Assembly: GCF_001625215.2 (NCBI RefSeq)
Contig: NC_030385.2
Location: forward strand, 30,901,598-30,965,597
DNA from: Daucus carota subsp. sativus
Lineage: Eukaryota; Streptophyta; Magnoliopsida; Apiales; Apiaceae
Length of the DNA stretch: 64,000 bases
Direction of reading: 5' to 3'
Below the pieces are notes generated by a model. It saw only the letters and a program-made list of their open reading frames with translations, was not told where the DNA came from and made no database searches. Below, one piece after another: positions 1-13,800 of this stretch (positions are counted from its first letter, which is position 1; every line of letters starts with the position of its first letter). A program made the translations under genes and the position numbers.

Positions 1-397
1 CCATCTCCGGCTAGTGAAATATCATCTGGATGATCTTTCTCCGCGTTACCATTTGGCGAAGCTAGCATCACTGACGCATCACACCCCTGAACACAAACAA
101 TTTTCATATCAATCACAAGCTGTCCAATACATGATACCTGTGCGCGCGCGTAAAGATTTATGAATGATATTTTACCCTGACAAAGCAATCGTGAAAATAG
201 AGTCTCAGGGTTGCTGGAGCAGTGACAAAGGTCTGCTGAAACTTGGCCCTGACAGCAGCCTGGACAATTGATTCCACATTCGGGCACGAGTTTTGGTAAA
301 AATTCGTGCTCAGCTGAGCCTTTGAATGAGTTACGAGGAGGAGCAAGGGGAAGATGAAGAGCAGAACAAACACAAATTTCATTCTCTGATTCTGCAT
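1..397 (-). CDS. Class III (secretory) peroxidase, 5' part, truncated by window edge
   Basis: Two exons are visible. Exon 1 is 397..176, 74 codons from an ATG. It begins with a hydrophobic signal peptide ending near HSKAQ, followed by the mature start [18 protein letters not shown], which is typical of plant class III peroxidases. It ends in the distal haem-pocket motif LYFHDCFVR, holding the catalytic Arg and His. An 89-bp intron with GT..AG ends follows. Exon 2 starts at 86 with GCDASVML, where the Ca2+-binding Asp and Ser lie, and runs off the window at base 1. The intron interrupts FVR/GCD, the conserved position for intron 1 in this family. These enzymes are haem oxidoreductases of the wall and apoplast, using H2O2 to oxidise phenolics such as lignin and suberin precursors. 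The proximal His and the C-terminal half are outside the window, so the subfamily cannot be set. Confidence 0.95.
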
Positions 398-1459
398 ATT
401 TTTAAATTGATCTCTCTATTTTTTGAGTTGTATTGTGATGTTTATTTCACATGCTGCATGTTAGCTGCAGTTAGAAATCTATATATAGTGCATCTGCAGA
501 CTGCAAGTCAGGCCGTCAGGGCCTGTTTGTTTGTTTTAAAAATCAAAGTAAATTGATAAAATACTTAATTAGTTAATGATTAATTATTAAAGACAATCTT
601 CTTTATCATATACAGTGGATCATTGTGACAAATAATTGTCTTTAACGGAACGGAATGCTAGTTATGTATGAATCAGCAATACGCCAATACATTACTGACT
701 TTGAATAGATTCGACTAAATGGTAGTATAAAGAAAGAAGAAAAAGTGGTGAGTGAATGATAGAGTTGTTGAGCCATAAGAATAAACCAGAGGATGGACAG
801 ACTGTTACTGAATGATTAAGTTACGAGCGGTCCGTGTCTACGTTTTTTCTTCACCTCTCCTCATAAATAGCTATTTGAAAAAATATTATTAGAATCGTTA
901 AGGATTTAAGCCGAACAAATACCTCTATTTTCGGGTAAATAATAACAGAGGTCGAGAGTTCGAATAACGAATAAAAGATCTTGTAAAAAGGGTCTATTTC
1001 TTTTATTTGGCGAGAGAACCGGACAGACACTAGGAATTATAGTTGAAAAGTCACGGACACCAGGAAAAGTGACTAGAGTCACATGGGTTATTACTTATTA
1101 GCCTAATCTACTCTTCCAAATTGATGTCCGTTGGCTTTGGCGTTTATCTATTGTAAATAAGCACTAATCTTAGTTTATAGTCACTAATATCTGTAAAGCA
1201 GATCATTTGGAATTCTGCTAGAATGTAAAACTGCAGTGGTTAAAACATGTGAATAACAAATTTAGGCGGCTTACTTTATATAATAAAAAACTTGAAAGTG
1301 TTATCTTTTATATAAATGGTCCCGAAAATTATCTAACTCACAATAATAATACAATACTACTATAATTATGATTCAAGTTTTTGCCCGTGCTTCGAACACC
1401 GAAAATTTCAAGAGGCAGGCGCATGTAGCTGAAGGTGCTCGGAGGGCGTGAATGTATGT
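398..1459. other. Peroxidase promoter side and intergenic DNA
   Basis: AT-rich sequence upstream of the peroxidase gene. Short open stretches occur on both strands but none has recognisable protein character or splice structure. I see no RNA gene. Confidence 0.5.
478..489 (-). promoter_or_regulatory. TATA box of the peroxidase gene
   Basis: On the minus strand the sequence reads CTATATATAG, about 85 bp upstream of the peroxidase ATG. The spacing allows a short 5' UTR. It is the only strong TATA-like match close to that start. Confidence 0.6.
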
Positions 1460-1467
1460 GGTGAGAC

Positions 1468-2903
1468 TAGAGCCGGCCAAACGGGCCGAACCGTTCGAAC
1501 CGGCACGCCCCGAACCGTGTTTTTAACCGCCCGAAACCGTATAAACACGGGCCGGTTCGAAAACCGCATGAACCGAAACTGAGTACGGGCCGAACACGGG
1601 TTTAGAATCGAGAAACCGAACCGTAACCGGCCCGAAACCGCTTTAACCCGCTTGAACCGCACAGGCTGGAACCGTTTAACCGCGGTTTGAACCGCGAACC
1701 GCAAAACCGCGGTTTAACCGTGGAATTCTACACCGTAATCTGTATCAAATTTATATTTAAATAAATTAGCCTGATTTAAATTTTAAATATTAAGTTTATA
1801 TTTACATAAATTAAATTTTATTTAAAAATGTCATTTTATAATTAAATTATTAAACACTCTACTAACTTATATTTTAAAATCTTATAAATCATCACCACTT
1901 AATAATTTTATAAGTTATATTAAACTGATTTTGATATAATAATTTTATGTTATATTATATACTATAAAATAAGAAAATTTTCACTTTTGTTATATTAAAA
2001 CTGATTTAGATATAATAATTATATATTATATCATATACTATTAAATAAGATATTTTTAATTTTGTGATAAAAAAATATTTAGCAGGGCGGAACCGGACCG
2101 CGGAACCGCTGGAACCGCTTGAACCGCGGAACCGCGGAACCGGCCCGTGTTTCGCTACTTCCAATTCTATGAAAGAATGAAGCAGGGTGTATTTTTTTAT
2201 TATTTCGTTTGACAGTCTGTCCAATCTTGGCACGGTGAACCGTGATTGAACCGTGGAACCGCGGTTCGCGGTTCACGGTTTCTTTCCGTTTTATTCGTCT
2301 TTATATTTTAAAACGAAATAAAAAAGTTTATATTTTAATATATTTGATATTATATTTTTTATTTTTTAATTTTAAACTAAATGTCAACTATCATAAAATT
2401 ATTTTCAAATTTTTAATTAAATTAATATTAAGATTCTCTCTTTTCCATTATATTATATTAGAAAAATATAGAAGTTTATATTTTAAACAAAATAAAAAGT
2501 TTATATTTTAATAAAAAGTGTCTATTTTAATACACTCGATATTTATATTTTATTTTTTGTTTTATATGAAAACATAAAAGTTTACATTTTAAAATGAAAT
2601 TGAAACTTTAAAAAAAGTAAAATTTAATTTAATTTATAAAAGTTTGCTCAACTGCTCAGTGAACTTCAGGAACCGTCGAATTCGAACCGCGAATCGCTGA
2701 ACCGGCCCGAACCGTATAACCCGTCTAACCCGTATAACCCGTGTAAACCGTGTTATACGGTTATGGTTTTGGTTTTCTCCAGCCCGGCCCGGCCCGGACC
2801 GGACCGCCAATCTTGGCGTGCCGGTTACGGTTTCACCGGCGACGGTCCGGAAACCGCCTGAACCGGCCCGAACCGCCCCGGCCCGCCCGTTTGGCCGGCT
2901 CTA
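1468..2903. mobile_element. hAT-superfamily non-autonomous DNA transposon, copy 1
   Basis: The ends are perfect 19-bp inverted repeats, TAGAGCCGGCCAAACGGGC and its complement. They are flanked by a perfect 8-bp target duplication GGTGAGAC at 1460-1467 and 2904-2911. An 8-bp duplication is characteristic of hAT transposons. Both subterminal regions (1470-1720 and 2650-2900) are packed with GAACCG/CGGTTC hexamers, the kind of clustered motif bound by hAT transposases. A third cluster lies internally at 2085-2290. The middle is AT-rich with degenerate tandem repeats. No transposase remnant is present, so it must move in trans. A relative with the same ends lies at 32750-35080. Confidence 0.93.
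1914..2064. repeat. About 75-bp tandem duplication inside hAT copy 1
   Basis: Two adjacent AT-rich units start with GTTATATTAAA(A)CTGATTT at about 1914 and 1989 and share most of their length. A looser repeat of TTTATATTTTAAA..AAATAAAAAG units follows at 2300-2560. Confidence 0.65.
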
Positions 2904-2911
2904 GGTGAGAC

Positions 2912-4870
2912 TACACACATGCAAGTAGCTCTTTTTTTGAAGTTTTTTAGTTGAATGGTTCTTGTTATGAATAGTCACCGAAGAATGAGATGTTTGTTTA
3001 TCCTTGATCAATCAGTATCCGCATGCAATGATGAATAAACAACCGAAAATGAAGTTACAAGTTGTTTTCAATAAACGCAACTCACTCTCGTTGATTCATC
3101 AACATCAAGATTGACAAACATATTGATTATGCAAAGCGTGACGCTTCCGACTCGCTCTGGTTGCCAATTCTCTACATATTTCAAGAGAAGATTGGTGGAA
3201 TAAATTGCTAACTATGCAAGTAGATATATCGAAAGCAATAAACAAACTGCTGCCGTGACAGCCAAGGATTATGATGAGCCCTTTTTAGTACTAGTTAGTT
3301 AAGAGTAGGTTTAGAGATATAATAGTATAATTTTTATTTAATGGTCAGGTATGAGATGGTAACTAATACCATATTACATTTCCTTGTTTTAAATTTTTAA
3401 ATGACTGATCGTAAAATTTAAATATAAAGACGGTCATACATGTCGTTTTCACTGAGACACGAACTCTTGACATTCTACGCTCTTCGGAAGGTAATTAAAT
3501 TTGTCGAAACTGGGGTTTGGATTATTTGAGCAAGAGTAGAGAAGGTGATGTTGATGTGTCTGGTACGAGAAGTTGACGCTGGAATGGCGGATGAAGCAGC
3601 ACTGAAGCATGCCGAGCATCTTCTACCAACATCACCATACTTGTGCCCCTTGGGATTTAGCAAGGCCATTGGACATCTCTCAGTCTTATCTCTACTAATT
3701 TACATCACTCGTTTTCTGTATATTCTTCTATTCTCGAATTGCAGACATACTAGCAGGCACTATATTATTTTTCTCCAGAATTAAGCTGTCAAAATGATGC
3801 CAAATGTGTTCCTAATTAGAGGGATGTTTGTATGAAATTATTTCGGAATTTTTTTTAACATTTACATGTTTTCTGGAATTAAACATTTAGAAATCAATCA
3901 AATTATTTAACTATTCTTATTTGTAAAATTAAATACATATTCTTAGAAAAAGTACATATTTTGTATTTATTTTATAAAAATACACATTTATGACTTTTAT
4001 AAATAAGATAACTTAAACGTTTGATAAATAAAATAACTCCAACAGAACCTGGATAAAGTGAAAATGGCATATATTTTTGATTCCTTATCCTATTTGCATT
4101 TCTGGAATCATTGAAAGAAAAAACCAACTTGGAGCTTATTACTCTATTTTCCCCGTTATTATTAGTATAAGAACACAAGTTATCATCCATTATTAGCGTT
4201 GATTATTCCTTTTTTATATAAAAAAAAAAATCCTGGTTTGACATGCAATAAGCACACGCTGACATTTGAAATAAAGTTGAACAACTTTTAAATTTTAAAC
4301 TACAGATAACAATATACTTCAACTTCAGCTGGCACCAAAATATACAGAGATAATGAGATCAAAACAGAGCTTCTTGCTGATATAGTATCTTCAATCAGCA
4401 CTCTATGGAAAAATTGTTCTGTTCCTATTTAAATTAAAAAATAAACATACGTGTGCTATTATTTTTGAATATCTCCTCCCTAATCCTTCTTCTGTGTTCT
4501 GAGGACTAATCCCATGAGTTCTTCGTCCAACGCAAGCTCAGGTTGGCACCTTTGTAATAAACACAACATATACATCGAAAGCTATTGCACAAGTAGCCAA
4601 CATAGCCCTTGTCCTTGTGAAGTATAGACACATCTGAAAAAACTAGCTAAATTTTTGATTTGATAGACACCCCTCTCATGTGGGAAAATGACTGTGATTA
4701 GGCTTAGAATAGATATGGCGACAATTAGAACGGATTGTAAGTCGTAAATATATGGGAATAATTTCATTGAGGTGAATAAAAGAACAAGCTCCTGCTACTA
4801 TCAAGTATACCAGGGTTCACCTTGACAATCTAAGCTGTAAAAATTGGCAGTCAAAGGTGAACCGAGAGAC
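2912..4870. other. Intergenic DNA and villin 3' flank
   Basis: No gene is recognised. A short open stretch at 3475-3784 is open on both strands but matches no family I know. The segment just below 4870 on this map is the likely 3' UTR of the minus-strand villin gene, whose stop codon is at 4871-4873. Confidence 0.4.
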
Positions 4871-7800
4871 TTAGAATAGTTGAAGTGCCATCTTTAGCTT
4901 GTTCTGTTTCCATTTTGGTAATTTGTAGAAGGCGCTCTTCGACATCTTAAATTTGTCATTGAACTCTTCGGGCGAAAGATAAGACTACATGCAACAAGAT
5001 TTAACAGTCAGTGACTGAATATATGTGAAAGTAAAGTCATTGAAGCATTGATGTCAATTGGAAACAATACCTCTCGTTTGGTCACATCAATTTCTGTAAC
5101 AGGATTCATAGAGAGTATTGTAAGCTGTTCATAAGGGTATGTCGGGAGCCCTTCATCATCATCAGCTTCACCCTCTTTTACATCCTCCTGTATTGTAAGT
5201 GCTTCTATTCTGCTGCTAAATGAATTATCATTGGAGGTTGCCTTTAAGTCGTTCCCTTCACCCATAAGAGTTGCTTCTTCAAATTTCCAGTTGTCATTAC
5301 TACCAAATTATCCGGTGTTAAAAAAGTCAAACAATACATACCTTTTAGAATACGGGGAATTAGACTTGTTTTGGCTGGTTTCTCAAATTGTGACTTTAAT
5401 TGTGCTATGGCCATGGATTTAGAAATTAATTTTGGAGAATCAGACGTTCCAGGTTTTGGATATAGCTTCTTTACAGCCGGGGGAGGAGTTGACAGGTTCC
5501 TAACACTTGGTTTTTCAAAATTTGCAGCTAATGCATTAAATGCTGGAGATCTGCCTCGTTGACGGGGTCGATCACGGGAGGATGCCACAGTTACACTCCT
5601 GGAACGCTGTGGTTTTTCTGGTGAAGCTGTAGACCTTCCTCCTAATACAGGTCTCCTTTTGGGTTTCTGAGCATTCGACATATTAAATGAGAAGACAAAC
5701 ATAGCACAACCGTACAACCATAGAGATAGCATGGCAATTGAAATAAATTACCAAATTTCAACTGGTAAAATGGTTCTGTCGTATAACCCTATAGCAATAA
5801 AATACCAAGGCTTATCACCTGATAACTCAAGTTCTCATACATGGTTATCAAATATTGAAAAACAGCAGTAAGTTAAAGGGTAAAGTACTATTGTATAAGT
5901 TAAAGGGTAAAGCACTATTTATAAGCATATATAGTATAAGCTGTATGTTTTTTATAGTAAACTTTAAGACATACTGCACTGGCTTCCACCAGATCATACA
6001 CCTTATTTTGGTTATTTTGTTATTTCTCTGTTGAAAGATTTTACTACAAGTGGATTATTAAAAAAAAAAACTTATGTACAAGCGGAACAACTTCATTTTG
6101 TAGGAAAAGATGAAAATAAGAATTGAAACTTCGGAACGTAATGCACTATGATAATAATAAGTTGGCCAAGTGGAAACAAAAGTTAACCAAGGAAGATGAC
6201 TTACATCCAAACTACGACTTCCCCTAACTATGGCGAGTTTTCTCTGGAATGAGTTTCCATGCATCTGAAACCATACAGCAACAAATATCAAGCTCATCAC
6301 AAACATAATTAATTTCTACAATCACTTCCTTCATTTACAATTTATTCTCACTGCTTACAGCAAATTTTGTGGAGTCCCATTTTGAGAAGAAGCGCGTAAA
6401 AAGCGTTGGTTCACTTCCTTCCATTACAATATATATAGGAGTATGAGGTGATAATTTCTCAAGAAGAAAATCGCGTTCAATAAATTTCTGTAAATGAAAA
6501 ATAAACGAAGAAAAATTGAGCATGTGTTAGAATTTTAAACTAAATGTTATTTTAGACTCTAAGTCTATTAGGCCCTTTAAAGGCCAAAGGCGAGGGCAGC
6601 TGCAACCTAGAAAGTGACTAGTTCGATTAGTCACCTTTTAAAACAACTTTATTAACACATTCAATACATGAAACAAGATAATATTATCAGTTCAAGCAAA
6701 AATGATTAGATTGGTGCTGGAGTTTTTAAATTTCTTCTCATCATAATTGATCATTTTCTTTGTTCTATTATCACTGTATCGAAGTAAATACTTCTAGAAA
6801 AAAACTCTGGCCAAAATTTACCTCCGCAATTAATAATGCATCCTTTCTTTTTGTTGAGCTGATCTGTTGCCCCACCCATACAAAAATATCTGAATGACAA
6901 TCCAGGATGAATATATCTTCAGTCATTAGATCATCTTGGTCAAAGTTGTATATCTCTGTCACCTAGAAACAAGAAATCTAATTCAAATTCATGTAGCAAC
7001 TCTACCGTGGCTATGGACTGCCAACCAATCATGCAACATATGTACTTATATATAAGCACATACATTCATAAATTATATGCATATGCATATACATACACAG
7101 CACATTAATACATATATATACTACGATGAAAAAGAAAAATATAAACTCAAGACAGACCTTTAAATCTGAAGACGCGCAAGCATTGCACCAGTCACCAATG
7201 GAAAGAAACAGAAATGATCAAATAGAACAAAGAGAATAATATCCAGAGAGCTACTGTAAATATAGGTAATTCCTCTAACCTGCTGAAAGTGAGCACGAGA
7301 ACAAATGAGGATCACTTTCAGAAACTCTTCTGACCTTCTGGCTGGGGTATTCTGTTTTTCTACCTAATAAGTCCCAAAATTGCTCCGACTCTGAGCCTTC
7401 CTTCTGTACTCTGGTCCCCTGCATATCTGGCTGTAGGTACAGAAAGTGATACTTTAATATACAAACAAAAAAAAAAAGAAGAAGAAGAAGAAGAACGTCT
7501 TCAAGCTAGCTGAATTGTGTCAGAACTATATTGCAAACAATAATTTTTTCTCTTAGTAGACTGAAACCATATAACATCAAAGTGCACTATATAATGTCAT
7601 TTCCTGCTTTAGATGAAAAGTTCAGATGGTGCAGACAACTACTGCTTTTTTTATTATGTAAAAAGGTCAAGATACTCCATCTGCATTACGTCTAAAAAGT
7701 CACATTTGCACCATCGAAGCATAAAACAGACAGACATACAAGGAAAAAATGATGAAAAACCCAGAATCATACCTTTATCCAATCCAGCAGCCGGTCAAGA

Positions 7801-10800
7801 AGATCTTGATCACCAGAGGATGTAAAGTTTCCAAACCAAGTGAAGACTAAGGAGCCATCATGTAATATGAAACAGTGAGACGAGTTTAAAGATGTTGCCA
7901 CCTGATGCAAAAAAAAACAGGAAATCAAATTCTCTCAGAGATGCAGATTATATCAGCAAGAATTTGCGAAAGAGTGGAACAGAAAGATATTTTCACCCTA
8001 TAAACACACATAATTCATTAAGGCAGTAGATTGCTGGCATTGGATTTTATGGGGGACACTTTTGGTGTGGGTTGTTACCATCATAACTAATCTACATAAA
8101 TGAAACTTTGTGATGTTCTTAGCAATATTTAAAAGCAAAGCCAACACACACACGAGCGTGCCACTACCTGTTGAGACTCAATTGGATCCAAGTGTTTGGA
8201 TTCACTTGTGGGTTCAGGCATGGCCAAAAAGCATTCAATCAAATTCTCCCGATAGGACTGGGTCAGCTTAGGTTTGGGACGAGAAAATTATTTCTTACTT
8301 TATCTAATTTAAAACAACTAATACATAATCTACAATTTAAATCCTAAAGATAACCTATGAACTTGTGCAGTTTGAAAGAAAAGGATGAGGGTAAGGGAGG
8401 CCAAGTGACATAGTTGCACTTCATGGCACAAACTAATACTACCGAAACATGTGCAGTTAAAAGTGGATAAAAAGCAAAGCATTAGACCTTAAGTTAAGGG
8501 GATTTAATTTCATAATAGTAAACATTTAATGACCACTGAATGGAGAACTAAGCAAAAATTTCAATTTTCAGAAGAAGTGAGTCATGATAGGAAGCTTATA
8601 TAGGGCTTACTCTATCAACTTGAATTGCTTGCATGTTTTCTGGTCCAGTGCCCTGTACCCGAAACAGAGCTTTCCCTTCCGCTGTATGAGTATCATCAGG
8701 AAGTTCGTTCTCTGCTATATATTTCTTGTATCCAACACTAAGACCTCCCTGACAGATTTTCAGAATTGGTGATTGTAAAGAGGGGGGAAACACACATGCA
8801 TGTGAAAACAAACATATTTAACTTTTTAGTTGAGGGTTTTCACAAACCTTAAAGACCATCAAGGTCTGGAATATTGAAAAGAACTCGACAGGTTCATTTC
8901 CATCATAATAGCAAGCCTAGAATTCCATAATGACAAATCCATTACAAAAATTGTTAAAGAATAAGTTTATTAACTTTACATTATTAAAACTGTTTGTGAA
9001 CATATGGTAAACCTGTGTGGGCAAGTACTTCATTGTCTCAATCATCTTACTTGCTTGTGAAATCGCTGAACTTCTATCCACCTATCAATTGTCATTAGTT
9101 CAAGGTAAATAATCAAGACACACTCCTAAAGTGGGTGAAAACTATCTTCCTTTTCTGTATCACTACTCAATTATATCAATAAAAATTTCAAAGGATTTGC
9201 AATGACTGCTGTCGGAAAATTATTTGAGTGGTGGTACTAGTAATAATGACTATTTAAGCAATGCACTTGATCTGCAATTTTGTACAAATAGTGTCAAGTA
9301 CATGGAAGTTACTGTCAGACAGATACCAGAATTTCAATATGAAATTTATGATCTATTCTATCAAGGAACAAGCAGGACTAGCAATTTCCATCATCATGGT
9401 ACAAAGTTACATGAAATTAGAGCTGTTAAAACTAGAGATGACTTCAGCTTTCAGACTTATTTTTTTGGTTCTGATAAAAGTTTATAAGAATTAAATACGA
9501 CATCATAATAGTTTCATACTTGATGGTAACTATTTACCATAACTCCAAAAACATGATAACTCACTCGGTTAAACCTTTGAATGTCAAATATGTTTTGTTT
9601 CTATCTCTCTTCTTCTATAAAACTCCCTTTGGTTTGTGTGTTCCCACTGTCCCTACAGATAGTAGTTAATCACTAGCACTGTGGATGGATACCCCTCTAC
9701 TCGTTAGTAACAAGGGTTCGCACCTAAGTGGAGGCACGTGTGTGTACGTTCGCATTTAAATTCCTTGAATTGAACTTAAAATAAAATAAAAATGGGGTGG
9801 GGGGAGTAGTAGCTTGGGATGGCAAAACGCTCAGTTTATTTTAAAAAGATACAAAGGATTTATTCTTATTACAATTAGGACATAAATACATATGCACATG
9901 GTTGACCTGGACAGCTACGAAGTGGCTGTAGTGATAATACAGTTTAGAGAGACAAGATCATTCATGTTTGCCTCTTTAAAAGTTTATTCTCCAAGCAACT
10001 TATAAGGTCAAAGTGTATGTATATGTGGAGAGGGTACAAATTCAAGACCACGATGTTCGACAGTCAAGTTTTGGTGCTAGGAATTTGTGCAGATTCTTCT
10101 CTTTCTTAGTTTTTGTGAATAAAACATTTTCGCATGTATAGCCACTTGCTGATTCGCGAAGTCATGCTAGAGTTCATGTACTTATGACTATTAAAGTGCA
10201 TGCATGTCGTATAACAAAACATAACATTGTAGGAGTTACTACAAGTGAAAATCACCTGAACGGATTGCTTTCCAAACCATGTCCCAATCATGTGTTCCTC
10301 TCCTCTTTCCGCAGAATATGAATATTGAAAGATATAGCAGTCTCCACTGTAAAGTCTTGATTCATCATCACCTGATAGAAGAGTCTTCCCTTCTCCATCC
10401 ACACGCCACACCTTCCCAACCATGAATACATACAGTTAACAGAAAAACATGAAAGTGCACTATATATAGAGTGATCAGTCTGTATCATATAAACTGTGTT
10501 AAATGTTACATGAGTATATCCTTTTATAATAGCAAAAAGTCTAGTAAAATGAAAAGAGATAAAGACGATACTGTATTCTTTTTATGTGAATGACAAGAGT
10601 CATACAAACTTTACTAAAACTTACCATTTATATAGAAAGATTAAAATTATAATATCAATTAATTTTCAGGCAGCAGTCACACATGATAAACTATTTATTG
10701 CCTTTTTTATAACGCACTAAGCGGGGGCATTCACAGAAACAACCTCCCTACTCTTTTAGGGTAGGGGGTAGAGGCATGATCAGAGTACAACTTACCCTCC

Positions 10801-13800
10801 CTCCCTGCTAAGCGGGAAATAGTGGGTACGTTTGGCTTGGTTTGGTTATATATATAGACCAACCAACATTCCACAGAACCTTCTTATTCAGAGTTCCGTA
10901 GCATCCCGTTACAAATCATTGATTCTATTATAGTTTTTATTACAGAATACATATAAAATGTGATTGCAATGTATATATAACGATATATATTTTATAAAAA
11001 AAATTAACATCTAAAATTTGAACAAAAAATTTGATTTTCAAAACTGGTTCTACAGTTGAATCTTTCTGGATAATTATTTTATTTGTAATTATCTCTTATA
11101 AATAATATGATAATATGATAAATATATGTATTATGTATTATTTTTATAATAGTATGTGACGGAACTCTAAATCAATCCTCAGACCCCATATTTAAACTTG
11201 AGACATAATTTCTCATAAAGGCTTTCACTGGGCAATCCCACTAAGATGGGGAAATACTATATCCATTCCTAATGTAAATCCACGGGCATCTGCTTTCCCA
11301 TGGAAAGTCCAAGTACTCATATACATCGAGATCTTCGCGAACAGTACCCGTGTTCTTTCATAAGTATAACTCACATCCTGAATCTGATCTTCATTTATGT
11401 TTGAGGGAAACATTAAACCAGTCACAGAATTATAGTCCTGGCAGGCAGCAGCCACAAAAAATATTTACAATATCAGTCTTCTGGTACTGAAGTAGTACTC
11501 ATTAGTCAGTACCTGCAAGTTCCCGGTGCAATCAATATGTGGCTGTGTCTGAGCTTCTTCCTTTGCAGGGCTTTCTTTCATAAGTCCCTTAACATTTACA
11601 CCTTGGCGCCTGAGAAGTGCTACAAGAAAACCAGCAAAGAACTGAAAATAAACAACAATCTAACTGGAAGTAGAATGTTTGCAAGAAAAAAATATATAAA
11701 TACAGATAAGGTGATATTAAGACTATTTTTGTGCAAGAGGATATAATTATGTATATAAGCTCACCAGCAACCTTGCCCCTGCCAACCTCCGGTTCTTTTA
11801 CTGCAGGTGCTTCAGGCCATAAATCAAATTTAGAGCGGAACATAACGGTCTCAGATCCCTCCACTACTCGAATGACATGAGTTTTTGGTCGATCTACACT
11901 TTGCAGTAATTCCTACGTAATAAGTTCACTGCACTAATTAGTTGCTCATAAATATACATCAAGATTAGAAGGCATTAACAATTTTTTTTCATAAAGAGAA
12001 AATGAAACAAAAGACACCTCTGCGGCTTGACTTGCACTTTTTCTTTGATCAAGAGAAGTATTTTTCCCCATCCAAGCATAAATTTCCAACCCGCAATCCA
12101 GAAGGTAGCATTTATTAGAGTCTAGCAACTCCCTTGTCAGAGTTTCAGCATCCATTGGTTTTGGATGCCCTTCAGACACACTATAGGAGAACATACTTCT
12201 GTCAATTCGGGAACTACGAGGCTTATATTAATTTTGCACAAAGATAAAGAAGAGCACTGGATCACCAGCTTGATGCTAAAATATATAATCATTACACAAA
12301 TCTTCTCCTCTGAAGGCTTGAATGCATTCCACTAATATTAAAGGTTAAATACCTTTCACCTCCTTTTGTCTCTTTGTTATGCATATAAAACTAACAAAGT
12401 ATGAATAATAAACGATCTTAAAACTTGTACGTAATATGTTAGAAGGCACAGATAAAAAAGTACATGGTAATGCCTATATTTGAATTAATCTATATGTCGC
12501 TAATATGACAACGATAACCAATTACTGTAACAGAAACTGTATTAAATTAGAGAATGCATGACAGCTGAATTAAGCAAGAAGATAGTGTACCAGTGAATAA
12601 AATTTAGAGACTGAAAGTAAATGTAAGATATAAGCAAATTCCAATAGCAAAAATTTTATTACCCGAAAAGTCTGGTAGGAATAGCATCAATACTTTGAGC
12701 ATCATCGGTAGCAGTTCTCTTTGGCAGTGGAGCATAACCACCAAATAATCCCCAGAACTCTCCACTTTCAGCATCAGCCATCAATTTACCATCCTCTACC
12801 CGGAAACATCACAACAAAGAATAAGAGTGCTGGGGATCAGTATGATAGCATTTCTTAATACGCAACTTAAGTTTAGCTTACCAATGGCAGCTATCTCACA
12901 TTTTCCATCATGATAAGTATCTTTGATGTACTGGACCACTTCCATAGCTTTAGCTCTCTCTTGAATAGATGATTTAGAACCACTAAACTGGAAAATTTTG
13001 GAATCTGTGTCAAGGATAAATACGTCGTCATGATTCAGTGAGGATCGAACAAATTCAACCTGAAACCATTATATAAAGGGACTAGAATTAGCAATGTGTA
13101 AAAATCCATCATACCGATGAAGGATCATTCTTTACTTACCTCATTCACATGAACAACATGTTCCCCTTTACAAGCATACAAACGTGTTTTATGTTCTTCG
13201 GCTTCAGCATGTTTAAATCCAGATGCAACTCCACCTTTTTGAGGTATGATACATGGTTTAAAATAAGAAAGAAACTTTTCAGTTTCATGTCCTTGCACCT
13301 CACGGTACTGAACAGCCTTCCCTTTAAGAACTGCATCTAGTTCAATTGTCTTGATAGCTGCAGTCCCAGCTTCATCCTATGTAAAACAGAGTTTTTAGCC
13401 AGACAACTATGTGTGGATACATAAAAGATTAAACTACTGGAAACAAGTACTTACTTGACTAGTGTCTTTACCAAGCCAATAGTGTACATCATGCGAGAGG
13501 GCGCGACTTTTTAGAGCAGTTGTCTGCACTCAAAAAACTATGGCAATTTAGAATGTAATCAGACTCAATTATGGAGTTCCCAATCTGCCCACTGATAATC
13601 ACACAATATTACTTACTGACAACTGACAGGATAATTAGGTTAATTCTTCTAAGCACTCAGAGAATAGCTGATACAATGTTAAATGAGAACTTATATATAT
13701 AATAATGTTAAATGAGTGTAAAGTGATAAATAAAATGAAAGAATCCTGTCACATCACTTACCTTCAGAATGATATAGGAGTCCCCGGTAAAAAACTTTCC

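Noticed and set aside
1408-1704. Arg/Phe/Val-rich ORF on the minus strand
   Set aside because: It is produced by the GAACCG array in the hAT subterminal region, not by a gene.
3475-3784. Overlapping open frames on both strands
   Set aside because: No splice sites or domain, and the two overlapping frames cannot both be coding. I saw no basis to choose either.
9700-9780. Possible tRNA-like B-box (GGTTCGCACCTAAG)
   Set aside because: No cloverleaf, A-box or acceptor stem could be built around it.
11225-11455. 76-codon minus-strand ORF between villin exons 9 and 10
   Set aside because: No family recognised. The flanking villin exons join in frame without it, so it is probably a chance ORF in an intron.
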